A program made the position numbers and the translations under genes. From contig NZ_CDBW01000044.1 of assembly GCF_000820145.1 (NCBI RefSeq), forward strand, positions 1-64,000: 64,000 bases of DNA, read 5' to 3'. Origin of the DNA: Aeromonas sobria (GTDB lineage: Bacteria; Pseudomonadota; Gammaproteobacteria; Enterobacterales; Aeromonadaceae). The notes beneath the pieces are model-generated. The model worked only from the letters and a program-made list of their open reading frames with translations. It was not told where the DNA came from and ran no database searches. This document shows, one piece after another, positions 18,664-27,200 of the stretch (position 1 is the first letter of the stretch; the number at the start of each line of letters is the position of its first letter).

Positions 18664-19346
18664 TCTTCTGGTGCGCTATCCCCCTGACGCTCGCGCTCTA
18701 TTTCACCACCCGCGCCCTCTATCGCCGCCTGCCCTGGCCCATCATCAATCCGGTGCTGGTGCCGACCGCGGTGATCATCGGCCTGCTGCTCTGGTTCGAT
18801 CTGCCTCTTGAACAGTACGAGCGCGGCAGCAGCCCCATTACCATGCTGCTGGAGCCCGCCGTGGTGGCGCTGGCGCTGCCGCTCTATCAGCAGGCACGTC
18901 AAATTCAGGCCAAGCTCAAGCCCATCCTAATCTGTACCCTCGCCTCCGTCTTGATCTCGGTGTGCACAACCCTGCTGATTGGTCATTTTATGGGCGCAGA
19001 TCCGGCACTGCTGGCATCACTCGCCACCAAATCCATTACTACCCCGCTCGCCATGAGCGTCAGCCAGTCCATCGGCGGCATTCCCGCTATCGCGGCGGCC
19101 GTGGTGGTAGTGGTGGGGATTGTCGGCGCGCTGATCGGCTACCCGCTGCTCAAACTGCTGAAAGTAACCGACCCGGAAGCGCAAGGCCTTGCCATGGGAG
19201 CGTGTGCCCACGCCATCGGCACCGCCACCTCCGCCGAGAAGGGGATCACCCAGGGAGCCTTTGCGTCGCTGGCCATGGTGGTGTGCGGGATCCTCACCGC
19301 TGCCGTCGCCCCCCTGCTGTTTGCCATCTATCACTGGCTGATCTGA
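18660..19346 (+). CDS. yohK: LrgB/CidB-family membrane protein (YohK)
   Basis: 228 residues with multiple membrane helices and LrgB signatures: LEPAVVALALPLYQQ, ATKSITTPLAMSVSQSIGGIP and GACAHAIGTATS. It is the partner of the upstream LrgA-family protein; members of this pair are implicated in export of small metabolites and in cell lysis control. Translation is coupled to yohJ. About 200 bases separate it from cdd, which has its own CRP-like site. Confidence 0.88.
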   Translation: MIFWCAIPLTLALYFTTRALYRRLPWPIINPVLVPTAVIIGLLLWFDLPLEQYERGSSPITMLLEPAVVALALPLYQQARQIQAKLKPILICTLASVLISVCTTLLIGHFMGADPALLASLATKSITTPLAMSVSQSIGGIPAIAAAVVVVVGIVGALIGYPLLKLLKVTDPEAQGLAMGACAHAIGTATSAEKGITQGAFASLAMVVCGILTAAVAPLLFAIYHWLI

Positions 19347-19469
19347 CTACCCATTGACCACCTATTGACCACCCCGAGGGGCCTGCAGGCCTCTCGGGGT
19401 GCGACCTGCCGCACAATTTGCACAAGACAAACGTTTCCATTACCATCCCTCTCCGTTCGCCCGTCAGGG

Positions 19470-19485
19470 CGTGAGCCTGCTCACA
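19470..19485. promoter_or_regulatory. CRP-binding site upstream of cdd
   Basis: CGTGA-N6-TCACA has the CRP half-sites with correct six-base spacing and one mismatch to TGTGA. It lies 58 bases before the cdd start. E. coli cdd is known to be controlled by CRP and CytR. Confidence 0.65.
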
Positions 19486-19542
19486 CATTTACCCGAGCTT
19501 GCTCCCTACAATGGCCGCCCAATTGGCCTTTGAGGACACACT

Positions 19543-20427
19543 ATGCATCCCCGTTTTGCCAAGCCATTCGATACCCTCTCTGCTCCGCTCAAAGCAGCCG
19601 TGCAGCCCATGCTGGATAGTGCCGACTTCAACGCCCGCTTCACGCCGGAGCAAGTCGCCACCCTGAAAGCCGCCACCGGGCTGAATGAGCGCGCTCTGCG
19701 CCTCGCCCTGTTGCCGCTGGCTGCCGCCTGCTCGGTGGCGCCCATCTCCAAATTTTATGTCGGTGCCATCGCCTGCGGCCTGAGCGGCAGCTGGTACTTC
19801 GGCGCCAACATGGAGTTTGCGGGGCAAGGGCTGTTCCACTCGGTCCATGCCGAGCAGTCTGCCATCTCCAACGCTTGGCTGGGCGGCGAGACCGGGATCA
19901 GCGAGATCACCGTCAACTACACCCCCTGTGGCCACTGCCGCCAGTTTATGAATGAGCTGAGCACCGCCAAGATCCTCAAAGTTTCTCTGCCCGATGACTT
20001 GAGCACCCTGCAATCCTTCCTGCCCCACTCGTTCGGCCCGGCGGATCTCGACATCACAGATGCGCTGATGAGCCCGCAGGATCACGCCGAGCTAACGCTT
20101 GAAAGCGAAGACCCGCTGTGGCAAGCAGCGCTGACTGCCGCCCGTCAAAGCTATGCCCCTTACAGCCAGGGCTATGCCGCTGTGGCGCTGCAGTTTGCCG
20201 ATGGCCGTATCTTCTCGGGTCGCTACGCCGAGAACGCCGCCTTCAACCCCAGCCTGCCGCCAATGCAGATGGCCTGTGCCCACGCGGTATTGGGCAGTGA
20301 AGATCTCGCCACCATCAACCGCGCCGTGCTGCTGGAGAGCAAAAACGGCCAGATCAGCCAGCGTGACTCCGCCCAGTCCACCCTCAAGGCGCTGGGCTCC
20401 GTCGAGCTGGAGTATCAGGCGGTCTAA
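19543..20427 (+). CDS. cdd: Cytidine deaminase
   Basis: 294 residues, the length of E. coli Cdd. It converts cytidine and deoxycytidine to uridine forms in pyrimidine salvage. The zinc site is visible: HAEQSA with catalytic Glu, and CGHCRQ for the metal cysteines (PCGHC). The C-terminal half is the degenerate second deaminase-like domain typical of the large dimeric enterobacterial form. A strong terminator follows. Confidence 0.95.
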   Translation: MHPRFAKPFDTLSAPLKAAVQPMLDSADFNARFTPEQVATLKAATGLNERALRLALLPLAAACSVAPISKFYVGAIACGLSGSWYFGANMEFAGQGLFHSVHAEQSAISNAWLGGETGISEITVNYTPCGHCRQFMNELSTAKILKVSLPDDLSTLQSFLPHSFGPADLDITDALMSPQDHAELTLESEDPLWQAALTAARQSYAPYSQGYAAVALQFADGRIFSGRYAENAAFNPSLPPMQMACAHAVLGSEDLATINRAVLLESKNGQISQRDSAQSTLKALGSVELEYQAV

Positions 20428-20450
20428 CCCCTGTTCCGCCTCGATAAACA

Positions 20451-20487
20451 AAAAGCCCCCGCACCTTGGTGCGGGGGCTTTTTTACT
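20451..20487 (+). terminator. Rho-independent terminator of cdd
   Basis: A 15-base stem (AAAAGCCCCCGCACC with its complement) closes a 2-base loop and runs into a T tract. Its A-rich left flank means it could also serve the opposite strand. Confidence 0.88.
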
Positions 20488-20562
20488 GGGCGGTTTAACC
20501 GGGAGCGGCCCTTGATCTTCACGGCTTGGCGCGGTTGATCACCCCTTCAAACCAGTTGCTGA

Positions 20563-21948
20563 TCAAACCGGCTTGAGCCGTGCGGTGAAGTGGCGCAGTA
20601 GCGGCGGCTCGTAGTCAAAGGTAAGCCCGCGAATGTCGCTGGCCCGCGCTTTCACCGCGATCAGGCAGTCGGCCACGTAGTCCATGTGATCCCGGGTGTA
20701 GACCCGGCGCGGAATGGTGAGGCGCAGCAGCTCAAAGTCCGCCGCCTCTTGCTTGCCGGTGGCGGGATCGCGCCCCAGCAGCAGGGAACCGATCTCCACC
20801 CCGCGCACGCCCCCTTCCAGATAGAGCTCGCAGGCGAGTGCATGGGCCGGGAACTGCTCGGCAGAAATATGGGGCAACAGCTTTTTGGCATCGACAAAGA
20901 CTGCATGGCCGCCAGTGGGGGTCTGGATGGGGATCCCCGCCTCGGCCAGCCGCTCACCGAGATAAGCTACCTGACTGATGCGATAGGTCAGATACTCCTC
21001 ATCCATCCCCTCCCGCAGGCCGATGGCGAGCGCCGCCATGTCCCGCCCGGCTAGGCCGCCATAGGTGACAAACCCCTCCATCGCCACGCAGCGCACCTGC
21101 ACCGCGCGGAACAGGTCGAGATCTTCCTTGAAACAGCAAAGACCGCCGATATTGACCAGCCCGTCCTTTTTGGCCGACATGGTGAAGATGTCCCCCAGCG
21201 CAAACATTTGGCGCACTATCTCCCCGATGCCTGTCTTGGCATAAGCCGGGTCGCGCGCCTTCATAAACCAGGCGTTTTCGGCGAAACGGGCGGCATCGAT
21301 CACCACCGGAATATGGTGGCGACGGGCCAGCTCAGATACCGCCTGCATATTGGTCATGGAGACCGGCTGGCCACCGGCGCTGTTGCAAGTGACCGTGATG
21401 ATGACACCGGCCACGTTGTCGGCCCCCAGGGTGTCGATGGTGTCGGTCAGACGACCGAGATCGAAATCCCCCTTCCAGGCGTAAGGGGCGGTGGTGTCGA
21501 GGGCTTTCGGGGTGAGCAGGTTGATGGCCCGCGCGCCAGCCAACTCCACATGGGCCTTGGTGGTATCGAAGTGATAGTTGGAGATAAAGACCGGCGCCTT
21601 ACCCTTGCAGCGCTTGACCAGCTCGGGGAAGAGGATCTGCTCCGCCCCGCGCCCCTGGTGGGTGGGCATCACATGCTGATAGCCAAAGATTTCGCGCACC
21701 GCGCGCTCCAGCTCGACGAAGTTGCGGCTGCCCGCATAGGCCTCATCTCCCATCATGATGCCTGCCCACTGGCGGTCTGACATGGCACCGGTGCCGCTGT
21801 CGGTCAGCAGATCGATATAGACATCTTCGGCCAGCAGCAGGAAGGGGTTCCAGCCCGCGGCCTCGAGGGCGACGCGGCGCTCGGCACCAGTGGTCTGTTT
21901 GATGGGTTCAACCATCTTGATACGAAACGGTTCGGGTATACGACGCAT
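20563..21948 (-). CDS. tnaA: Tryptophanase
   Basis: 461 residues of the PLP beta-eliminating lyase family, which splits tryptophan to indole, pyruvate and ammonia. The PLP lysine lies in FTMSAKKDGLVNIGG. Tyrosine phenol-lyase is the close alternative; here NYHFDTTKAH carries Asp where TPL has Thr, VTCNSAGGQPVS has Asn-Ser as in TnaA, and GVRGVEIGSLLLGRD matches TnaA rather than the TPL arginine-containing motif. A leader peptide with TnaC spacing lies upstream, reinforcing the call. No tnaB permease is next to it in this window. Confidence 0.9.
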   Translation of the reverse strand: MRRIPEPFRIKMVEPIKQTTGAERRVALEAAGWNPFLLLAEDVYIDLLTDSGTGAMSDRQWAGIMMGDEAYAGSRNFVELERAVREIFGYQHVMPTHQGRGAEQILFPELVKRCKGKAPVFISNYHFDTTKAHVELAGARAINLLTPKALDTTAPYAWKGDFDLGRLTDTIDTLGADNVAGVIITVTCNSAGGQPVSMTNMQAVSELARRHHIPVVIDAARFAENAWFMKARDPAYAKTGIGEIVRQMFALGDIFTMSAKKDGLVNIGGLCCFKEDLDLFRAVQVRCVAMEGFVTYGGLAGRDMAALAIGLREGMDEEYLTYRISQVAYLGERLAEAGIPIQTPTGGHAVFVDAKKLLPHISAEQFPAHALACELYLEGGVRGVEIGSLLLGRDPATGKQEAADFELLRLTIPRRVYTRDHMDYVADCLIAVKARASDIRGLTFDYEPPLLRHFTARLKPV

Positions 21949-22057
21949 ATAGGACTCCTCACCGGCGTGGGGCCAGTGCTCGTGAAAAACGGATAGGCAA
22001 CGGGGCCGGGCGATCAGGGTCGTCCGGCTGGTTTTCTCGAATGGCGGGTGCCGCCTT

Positions 22058-22153
22058 TCAGCGGTGAGGAAAGTCGAAGGTGAGAATGGGATCTCGGGTA
22101 TACCAGCGGGCGAGCAGGCAAGCTGCCCGGGGCGTAGCTGTCATAATTGGCAT
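22058..22153 (-). CDS. tnaC: TnaC-type leader peptide
   Basis: A 31-codon frame with ATG at 22153 preceded by GGAGGGGAG. Residues W17, D21 and P29 have the spacing of E. coli TnaC W12, D16 and P24 (Trp +4 Asp, Trp +12 Pro), and the ending FDFPHR resembles TnaC peptides that have two residues after the proline. In E. coli, tryptophan-bound ribosomes stall at the TnaC end and block Rho, allowing tnaA transcription. The stop codon lies 109 bases before the tnaA start. The overall peptide is otherwise divergent, so this is a reasoned prediction. Confidence 0.7.
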   Translation of the reverse strand: MPIMTATPRAACLLARWYTRDPILTFDFPHR

Positions 22154-22275
22154 CACTCCCCTCCATGTCGGTTGTAAAAAGAAGTTGGTTACCAAAAAAA
22201 TGATTGCGCTGCCAACTGGCAGCTTCGCCACGTTATCGGGGGTGGTTAGGCGACACAAGGGGCATACCGGCTAGC

Positions 22276-22291
22276 TGTGCGCCTGCTCACA
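22276..22291. promoter_or_regulatory. CRP-binding site upstream of tnaCA
   Basis: TGTGC-N6-TCACA matches CRP half-sites with correct spacing and one mismatch. It is 123 bases before the leader peptide start. tnaCAB operons are catabolite-controlled. The spacer plus right half (GCCTGCTCACA) is identical to that of the cdd site. Confidence 0.6.
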
Positions 22292-22404
22292 AAGTACACA
22301 TCTGAGCGGCAAACCGGCAGTGATGTTGATCCGCCCGCGACTCCTGTTCGTTATCTTACCCAAGCCCACGCCACCTCACTTATCAGCCAAGGTCGGAAGC
22401 CATC

Positions 22405-22569
22405 ATGCATCGCAAACCTCATCTGCCCGAGAAGACCTGCCCCGTCTGCCAGCGCCCCTTCAGCTGGCGGAGTAAATGGGCACACTGCTGGGAGGAGGTT
22501 CGCTACTGCAGCGAGCGTTGTCGCCACGCTCGTCACCGCAGCCATCAACATAATGGGGAGCAAGCCTGA
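22405..22569 (+). CDS. DUF2256 small cysteine-rich protein
   Basis: 54 residues. Two paired cysteine motifs (KTCPVCQRPF and YCSERCR) and the WRSKWAHCWEEV segment identify the DUF2256 family, presumably a small zinc-binding protein. Its stop overlaps the start of the photolyase gene (ATGA), and the two families are often neighbours. Function unknown; a role linked to the photolyase is inferred from coupling only. Confidence 0.8.
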   Translation: MHRKPHLPEKTCPVCQRPFSWRSKWAHCWEEVRYCSERCRHARHRSHQHNGEQA

Positions 22570-24089
22570 TGGAGCTGCGCCTTGTGCTCGGCGATCAGCT
22601 GAACGCCGGTCACAGCTGGTTTAGCACCCCGGATCCGGCAGTCTGCTATGTGATGGCGGAGCTGCGTCAGGAGACCGACTACTGCCGTCACCATCGTCAG
22701 AAGGTGCTGGCCTTCTTTGCCGCCATGCGCGCCTTCGCCGCCGCCCTCACCAAGGCAGGCCATAACGTCTGTTACTTGACCCTTGATGAGAGCGCCCGCT
22801 GGCCCGACTTGCCCACTTTGTTGGAGGCCCAGCTCATCGCCCATCACGCCAGCAGCTTTGCCTGGCAGAGCCCGGATGAGTGGCGTCTTGCCAGCCAGTT
22901 GAAAAGCTGGGCAGCGGGCCTGGCCATGCCAACCACTGAGGTGGAGAGCGAACATTTTCTCACTCCCCGCGATGGTTGGCAGCGCTATCCCCACAGCCGG
23001 ATGGAGTTCTTCTACCGCGCCCTGCGCAAGCAATACAAGGTGTTGCTGGATGAGGGCGGCAACCCCCTTGGCGGGCGCTGGAATTTTGATGACGAGAATC
23101 GTGCCAAACTGCCGGAACGTCAGCCCATTCCCGCCCCCCTGCTTTTTGCCAACGAGGTACAAGACATTGACGCCATGCTGACCCGTCACGGGGTCAAGAC
23201 GCTGGGGAGCGCCGATGCCAGCAAACTGCAGTGGCCCATCACCCGGCGCCAGAGCCGCGAATTGCTGGAGCACTTTCTGACGCACTGCCTGCCCCACTTT
23301 GGCCGCTATCAGGATGCTCTTAGCGAGCGAGGCTGGAGCCTGTTTCACAGTCGCTTGTCGTTTTCCCTCAACAGTAAGATGCTCCACTCCCTCGAGGTGA
23401 TCCGCGCCGCGCAATCCCACTGGCAGGCCAATCAGGACACCATCACCCTGGCGCAGGTGGAGGGCTTTATCCGCCAGATCCTCGGCTGGCGCGAGTTTGT
23501 CCGCGCCCTCTATTGGGAAAAAATGCCCTCCTATGGCAGCAGCAATTTTCTGGGCGCAGATCGCCCGCTGCCGGGCTTTTTCTGGAGCGGGGAGACCAAG
23601 ATGGCCTGTGTGCGCCACGCCATTCACCAGTCTTTGGAGCACGGTTACGCCCACCATATCCAGCGGCTGATGGTGACTGGCAACTTTGCCGTGCTGGCTG
23701 GGATACATCCTGACCAGGTCGATGAGTGGTATCTGGGGATCTATGTCGATGCCATCGAGTGGGTGGAGCTACCCAATACCCGCGGCATGAGTCAGTTTGC
23801 CGATGGCGGCCTGATGGGCAGCAAACCCTACGTCAGCAGCGGCGCTTATCTTGAGCGGATGGGCCACTACTGCAAAGGGTGTCACTATCAGGTCAAGGCC
23901 CGCAGCGGTAAGGGGAGTTGCCCGTTCAACAGCCTCTACTGGCACTTTTTATGGCGTAATCGGGATAAACTTGGCAGCAATCCCCGCCTTGCCCTGCCCT
24001 ATGCCAATTGGGATGGGCAACCCGAGCCACAACAACAAGCCATATTGGCCAGCGCAGAATACCATTTGATCCACCTTGAGCAGCTTTAG
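22569..24089 (+). CDS. Cryptochrome/photolyase-related protein, FeS-BCP (PhrB-like) type
   Basis: 506 residues. The N-terminal region LRLVLGDQLNAGHSWF is typical of the deoxyribodipyrimidine photolyase-related group. The C-terminal region has the cysteines expected for the 4Fe-4S cluster: MGHYCKGCHYQVK and GSCPFNSLYWHFLWRN, with the further cysteine upstream (KMACVRHAI). This group contains bacterial (6-4) photolyases that bind FAD and a lumazine-type antenna. Translation is coupled to the DUF2256 gene. Substrate (6-4 photoproduct or signalling role) cannot be told from sequence alone. Confidence 0.85.
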   Translation: MELRLVLGDQLNAGHSWFSTPDPAVCYVMAELRQETDYCRHHRQKVLAFFAAMRAFAAALTKAGHNVCYLTLDESARWPDLPTLLEAQLIAHHASSFAWQSPDEWRLASQLKSWAAGLAMPTTEVESEHFLTPRDGWQRYPHSRMEFFYRALRKQYKVLLDEGGNPLGGRWNFDDENRAKLPERQPIPAPLLFANEVQDIDAMLTRHGVKTLGSADASKLQWPITRRQSRELLEHFLTHCLPHFGRYQDALSERGWSLFHSRLSFSLNSKMLHSLEVIRAAQSHWQANQDTITLAQVEGFIRQILGWREFVRALYWEKMPSYGSSNFLGADRPLPGFFWSGETKMACVRHAIHQSLEHGYAHHIQRLMVTGNFAVLAGIHPDQVDEWYLGIYVDAIEWVELPNTRGMSQFADGGLMGSKPYVSSGAYLERMGHYCKGCHYQVKARSGKGSCPFNSLYWHFLWRNRDKLGSNPRLALPYANWDGQPEPQQQAILASAEYHLIHLEQL

Positions 24090-24203
24090 GCGCATTCATA
24101 TCCCCCTCATTGACGCTATGGATAACACAGCGACGACCTGTTTGCAGTGCTGTGGCAATCAGCCATCAACTCACGGAAGGGAATTGCGATCAGACAGTAT
24201 GTG

Positions 24204-24227
24204 CATGGGGCACCGAAGCGCCCCATG
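24204..24227. terminator. Hairpin between photolyase and adhesin genes
   Basis: CATGGGGC pairs with GCCCCATG around an 8-base loop. A second short stem (GGCCT/AGGCC near 24247-24261) lies closer to the adhesin end. No strong T tract follows either, so terminator function is tentative. Confidence 0.4.
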
Positions 24228-24270
24228 GAACACACCACATAAAGTCGGCCTCAAAAAGGCCACCACCCTA

Positions 24271-27200
24271 TCAGGGGTGCTGAATGATCAGACTGTGGTT
24301 ATCCAGCATGCTCTGCAGCACATCGTGGGACGAGTTACTGGCCAGATGCCAGCTGCTCAAGTCCACATCCTTCAGGGTGATCTGCTGGGTTACCTGCCCA
24401 TCCCCTGCCGGTGCCACCGAGAGACTCACATCACTGAGACCATGATTGCCGGTCGTCACTGACGCCGAGAGGTTATTCAGCAGACTTTCGACGCTGGCTC
24501 CCGGGCCACCCTGCAGCATGTCGGCCAGATCGATCTTGTCCCCCTGCTCCGGGTGGAAGTCGGTGATGGTATCGATCGCGGGCTGCCCCTGACTCCCCTC
24601 ATCCCCGTGCTGCCAAACGAAGAGATCGCTGCCAGCCCCGCCGGTGAGGATGTCATTGCCATGGCCCCCCAGCAGACGGTCATCACCGGCGGAGCCAAAC
24701 AGCCAATCCCCCTGATCGGAACCGACCAGCTCATGACCACTCTGGCCGTGCACCGTGATGGTATCAAGGGGCGTGCTAACGGTTGAACCGCCAACACTCG
24801 ACTCGGCACTGATCCCCAGCACATGGTCACCCGCGCCAAAACCGCTGAAGAAGAGCGGAGCCGAGTGATCGGCCGGGATCAGCCACTCGCCATTGCCATC
24901 GGCATGACCGACGCTCTGGCCATGCTCGTCCTGCACCTGCGCCCCATCCAGACCACTGATGCGGATGGAGAGCTCGCCGGTTGCCGGATTGACCACGCTG
25001 GCGTTGATGCCAAGGGGGATAACGGCCCCCTGCAAGGTATGGAACGCCTGCTGATCCACCGTCAGACTCGGCATATCTGGCTCGGCCGTGACCGTGATGG
25101 CCACCTGATCGGTATCACTCTTCGCCCCGCCTGCGCCGCTGTTGCCTTGATCAGAGGTGGTGACGGTGAGCATGTCCTGCCCCCAGAAATCTTTGGCCGG
25201 TTCATAGTGCAGGTTACTTGCCAGCAACTGGTTGAGATCAGCCAGCGACCCCACCAGGGAGATCTCGCTGTTACCCGCATAGCTGACCGAAATACCGCTC
25301 GCGACAGTGCCCAGCAGGGTCAGGGCACCATGCTCGACCCGCAGCACCATGGAGACTGGCGCACTGCCTGCATCCACATCCTTCACACTGACGCCGGAGA
25401 GCGACAGGGAGCCATCCTCCTTCACCGTCATGCTGCCAGGCAGCTGATTGACCGGGGCATCGTTGACCGGCTGTACTTCGATGGCTACCACGTCGGTATC
25501 GCTCAGCGCGCCGCCGCTACCACTATTGCCAAGATCATTGGTCACCATAGTGAGCTGATCCTGACCATTGAAGTCCTGCTCACCCTGATAGGTCACCCCA
25601 CCGGACAGCAGCGCATTGATGGCATCCAGCGACCCGCTGAGCACCAGCATCCCGCTACCGTTGCCGGTCACCGTCACCCCGCTGCCCGCCACCAGATTGA
25701 GGGTGCCGTGCGCCACCGAGAGGCGTACCTCGATGGGGCTGCTGCCCGCATCCACATCCTTCACCTGTAGGCCGTGAATGGTATACGGCTGATCTTCCTG
25801 CGCCACCAGCGGCGCAGTTGGCAGCTGATTGATCGGCGCATCGTTGACCGGCTGCACCTCGATGGGCAGCACATCGGTATCGCTGAGCGCCCCGCCACTA
25901 CCGGTATTCCCCTGATCGTTGGTGACCATGGTCAGGGCGTCACTGCCGTGGAAATCACTGTTGCCCTGATAGGTCACCCCACCAGAGAGCAAGACATTGA
26001 GAGCGGCCAGCGTGCCGGTCAGCACCAGAGAACCGGTACCGTTGCCGACCACAGTCACGCCGCTGCCAGCCGGCAGCGTCAGGGTGCCATGCTCCACCGA
26101 CAGGGTGATCTTGATGGGGCTGCTGCCCGCATCCACATCTTTCACCTGCAAACCCTGGATGACGAAAGGCTGATCTTCCTGCGCGACCTGAGGGGTCGTT
26201 GGCAATACGTTAATGGGCGCATCGTTGACCGGGCTCACATCCACATGGATGGTGCCATTGACCACAGGGCCAAGGGCGCCGTTGTCGAGGCTCTGAGCGG
26301 TGATCTTGAGATCCAGAGCACCGTTGGCATCATTGGTCACCAGCTCGACAGCGCCAAGCTTGCCACCCTCGGTGGTGACCTGCCAGCGACCGCCACCCAG
26401 ATCAACAACCGTCCCCACTACGCCGTTTGGCAAGCGGATATGGGCGCCATCATGCACCCCTTCGATGGTGACCCGCACCTGCTCGGGCTTGTTCTCATGC
26501 ACATTACCCGCATTGCCGCCGGTTGGTTGGGTATCCCGGGTCTCGAGCCCCAGATCCAGGGTGATCACATCCCCCTCAGTGCCGCTCGCCTGATCCTGAA
26601 TATCGGCGATGATGGTATCCCCCACCGGCGTCACTGTGACGGTAAAGCTGCCACTGGTTTCGAGCGGAATGGTGAGCCCCTTGTCCAGGGTAAAGGCACT
26701 CAACGACAGCTCCACGCTGCCGCTGAAGTCCGCTGGCGGGATCAGGGTCAGCTTGGAGAAATCGGTCCCCACCGGGATCTGCCAGACGCCGCCGCCATTG
26801 TTGACCGCCGGAGCCGACAGGGTGAAGCCATCCGGGACCCCCTTGATCTGCAGCGCGACGATCTGCTCGGAGCCATCGTTGTCGATAAGGGTTGCGCCAA
26901 ATCCGGCAAGGTTGACCGTGCCATCCTCACTCCCCGTGACACTGTGCACCGTGAGCTGGGCCGGATCGTTGACCGGTTTAATCTCAAATTCTGCATGCCC
27001 GTTCCAGCTAGCTTGCGCCGTGCCGGTGGTGGCGGTATCCAGAATATCGACCTGGATATCGAGCGGCACCTTGCCGCTAAAGTGCTCTTTGGGCACAAAC
27101 ACCAGATCTTTAAGCGCCACCATGTCAGTCACTATCAGGGTGTTGACCGGCTGGCCGCTGCCATCAAGGAAGTAACCATATTTTGCATCCACCGTGATGA

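Noticed and set aside
20563..21948. Tyrosine phenol-lyase as identity of the PLP lyase
   Set aside because: Key positions (Asp in HFDTT, Asn-Ser in TCNSAGG, VEIGS segment) and the TnaC-like leader fit tryptophanase.
22545..23708. 387-codon minus-strand frame over the photolyase gene
   Set aside because: The photolyase has full-length family features; the opposite frame is low-complexity and has no family resemblance.
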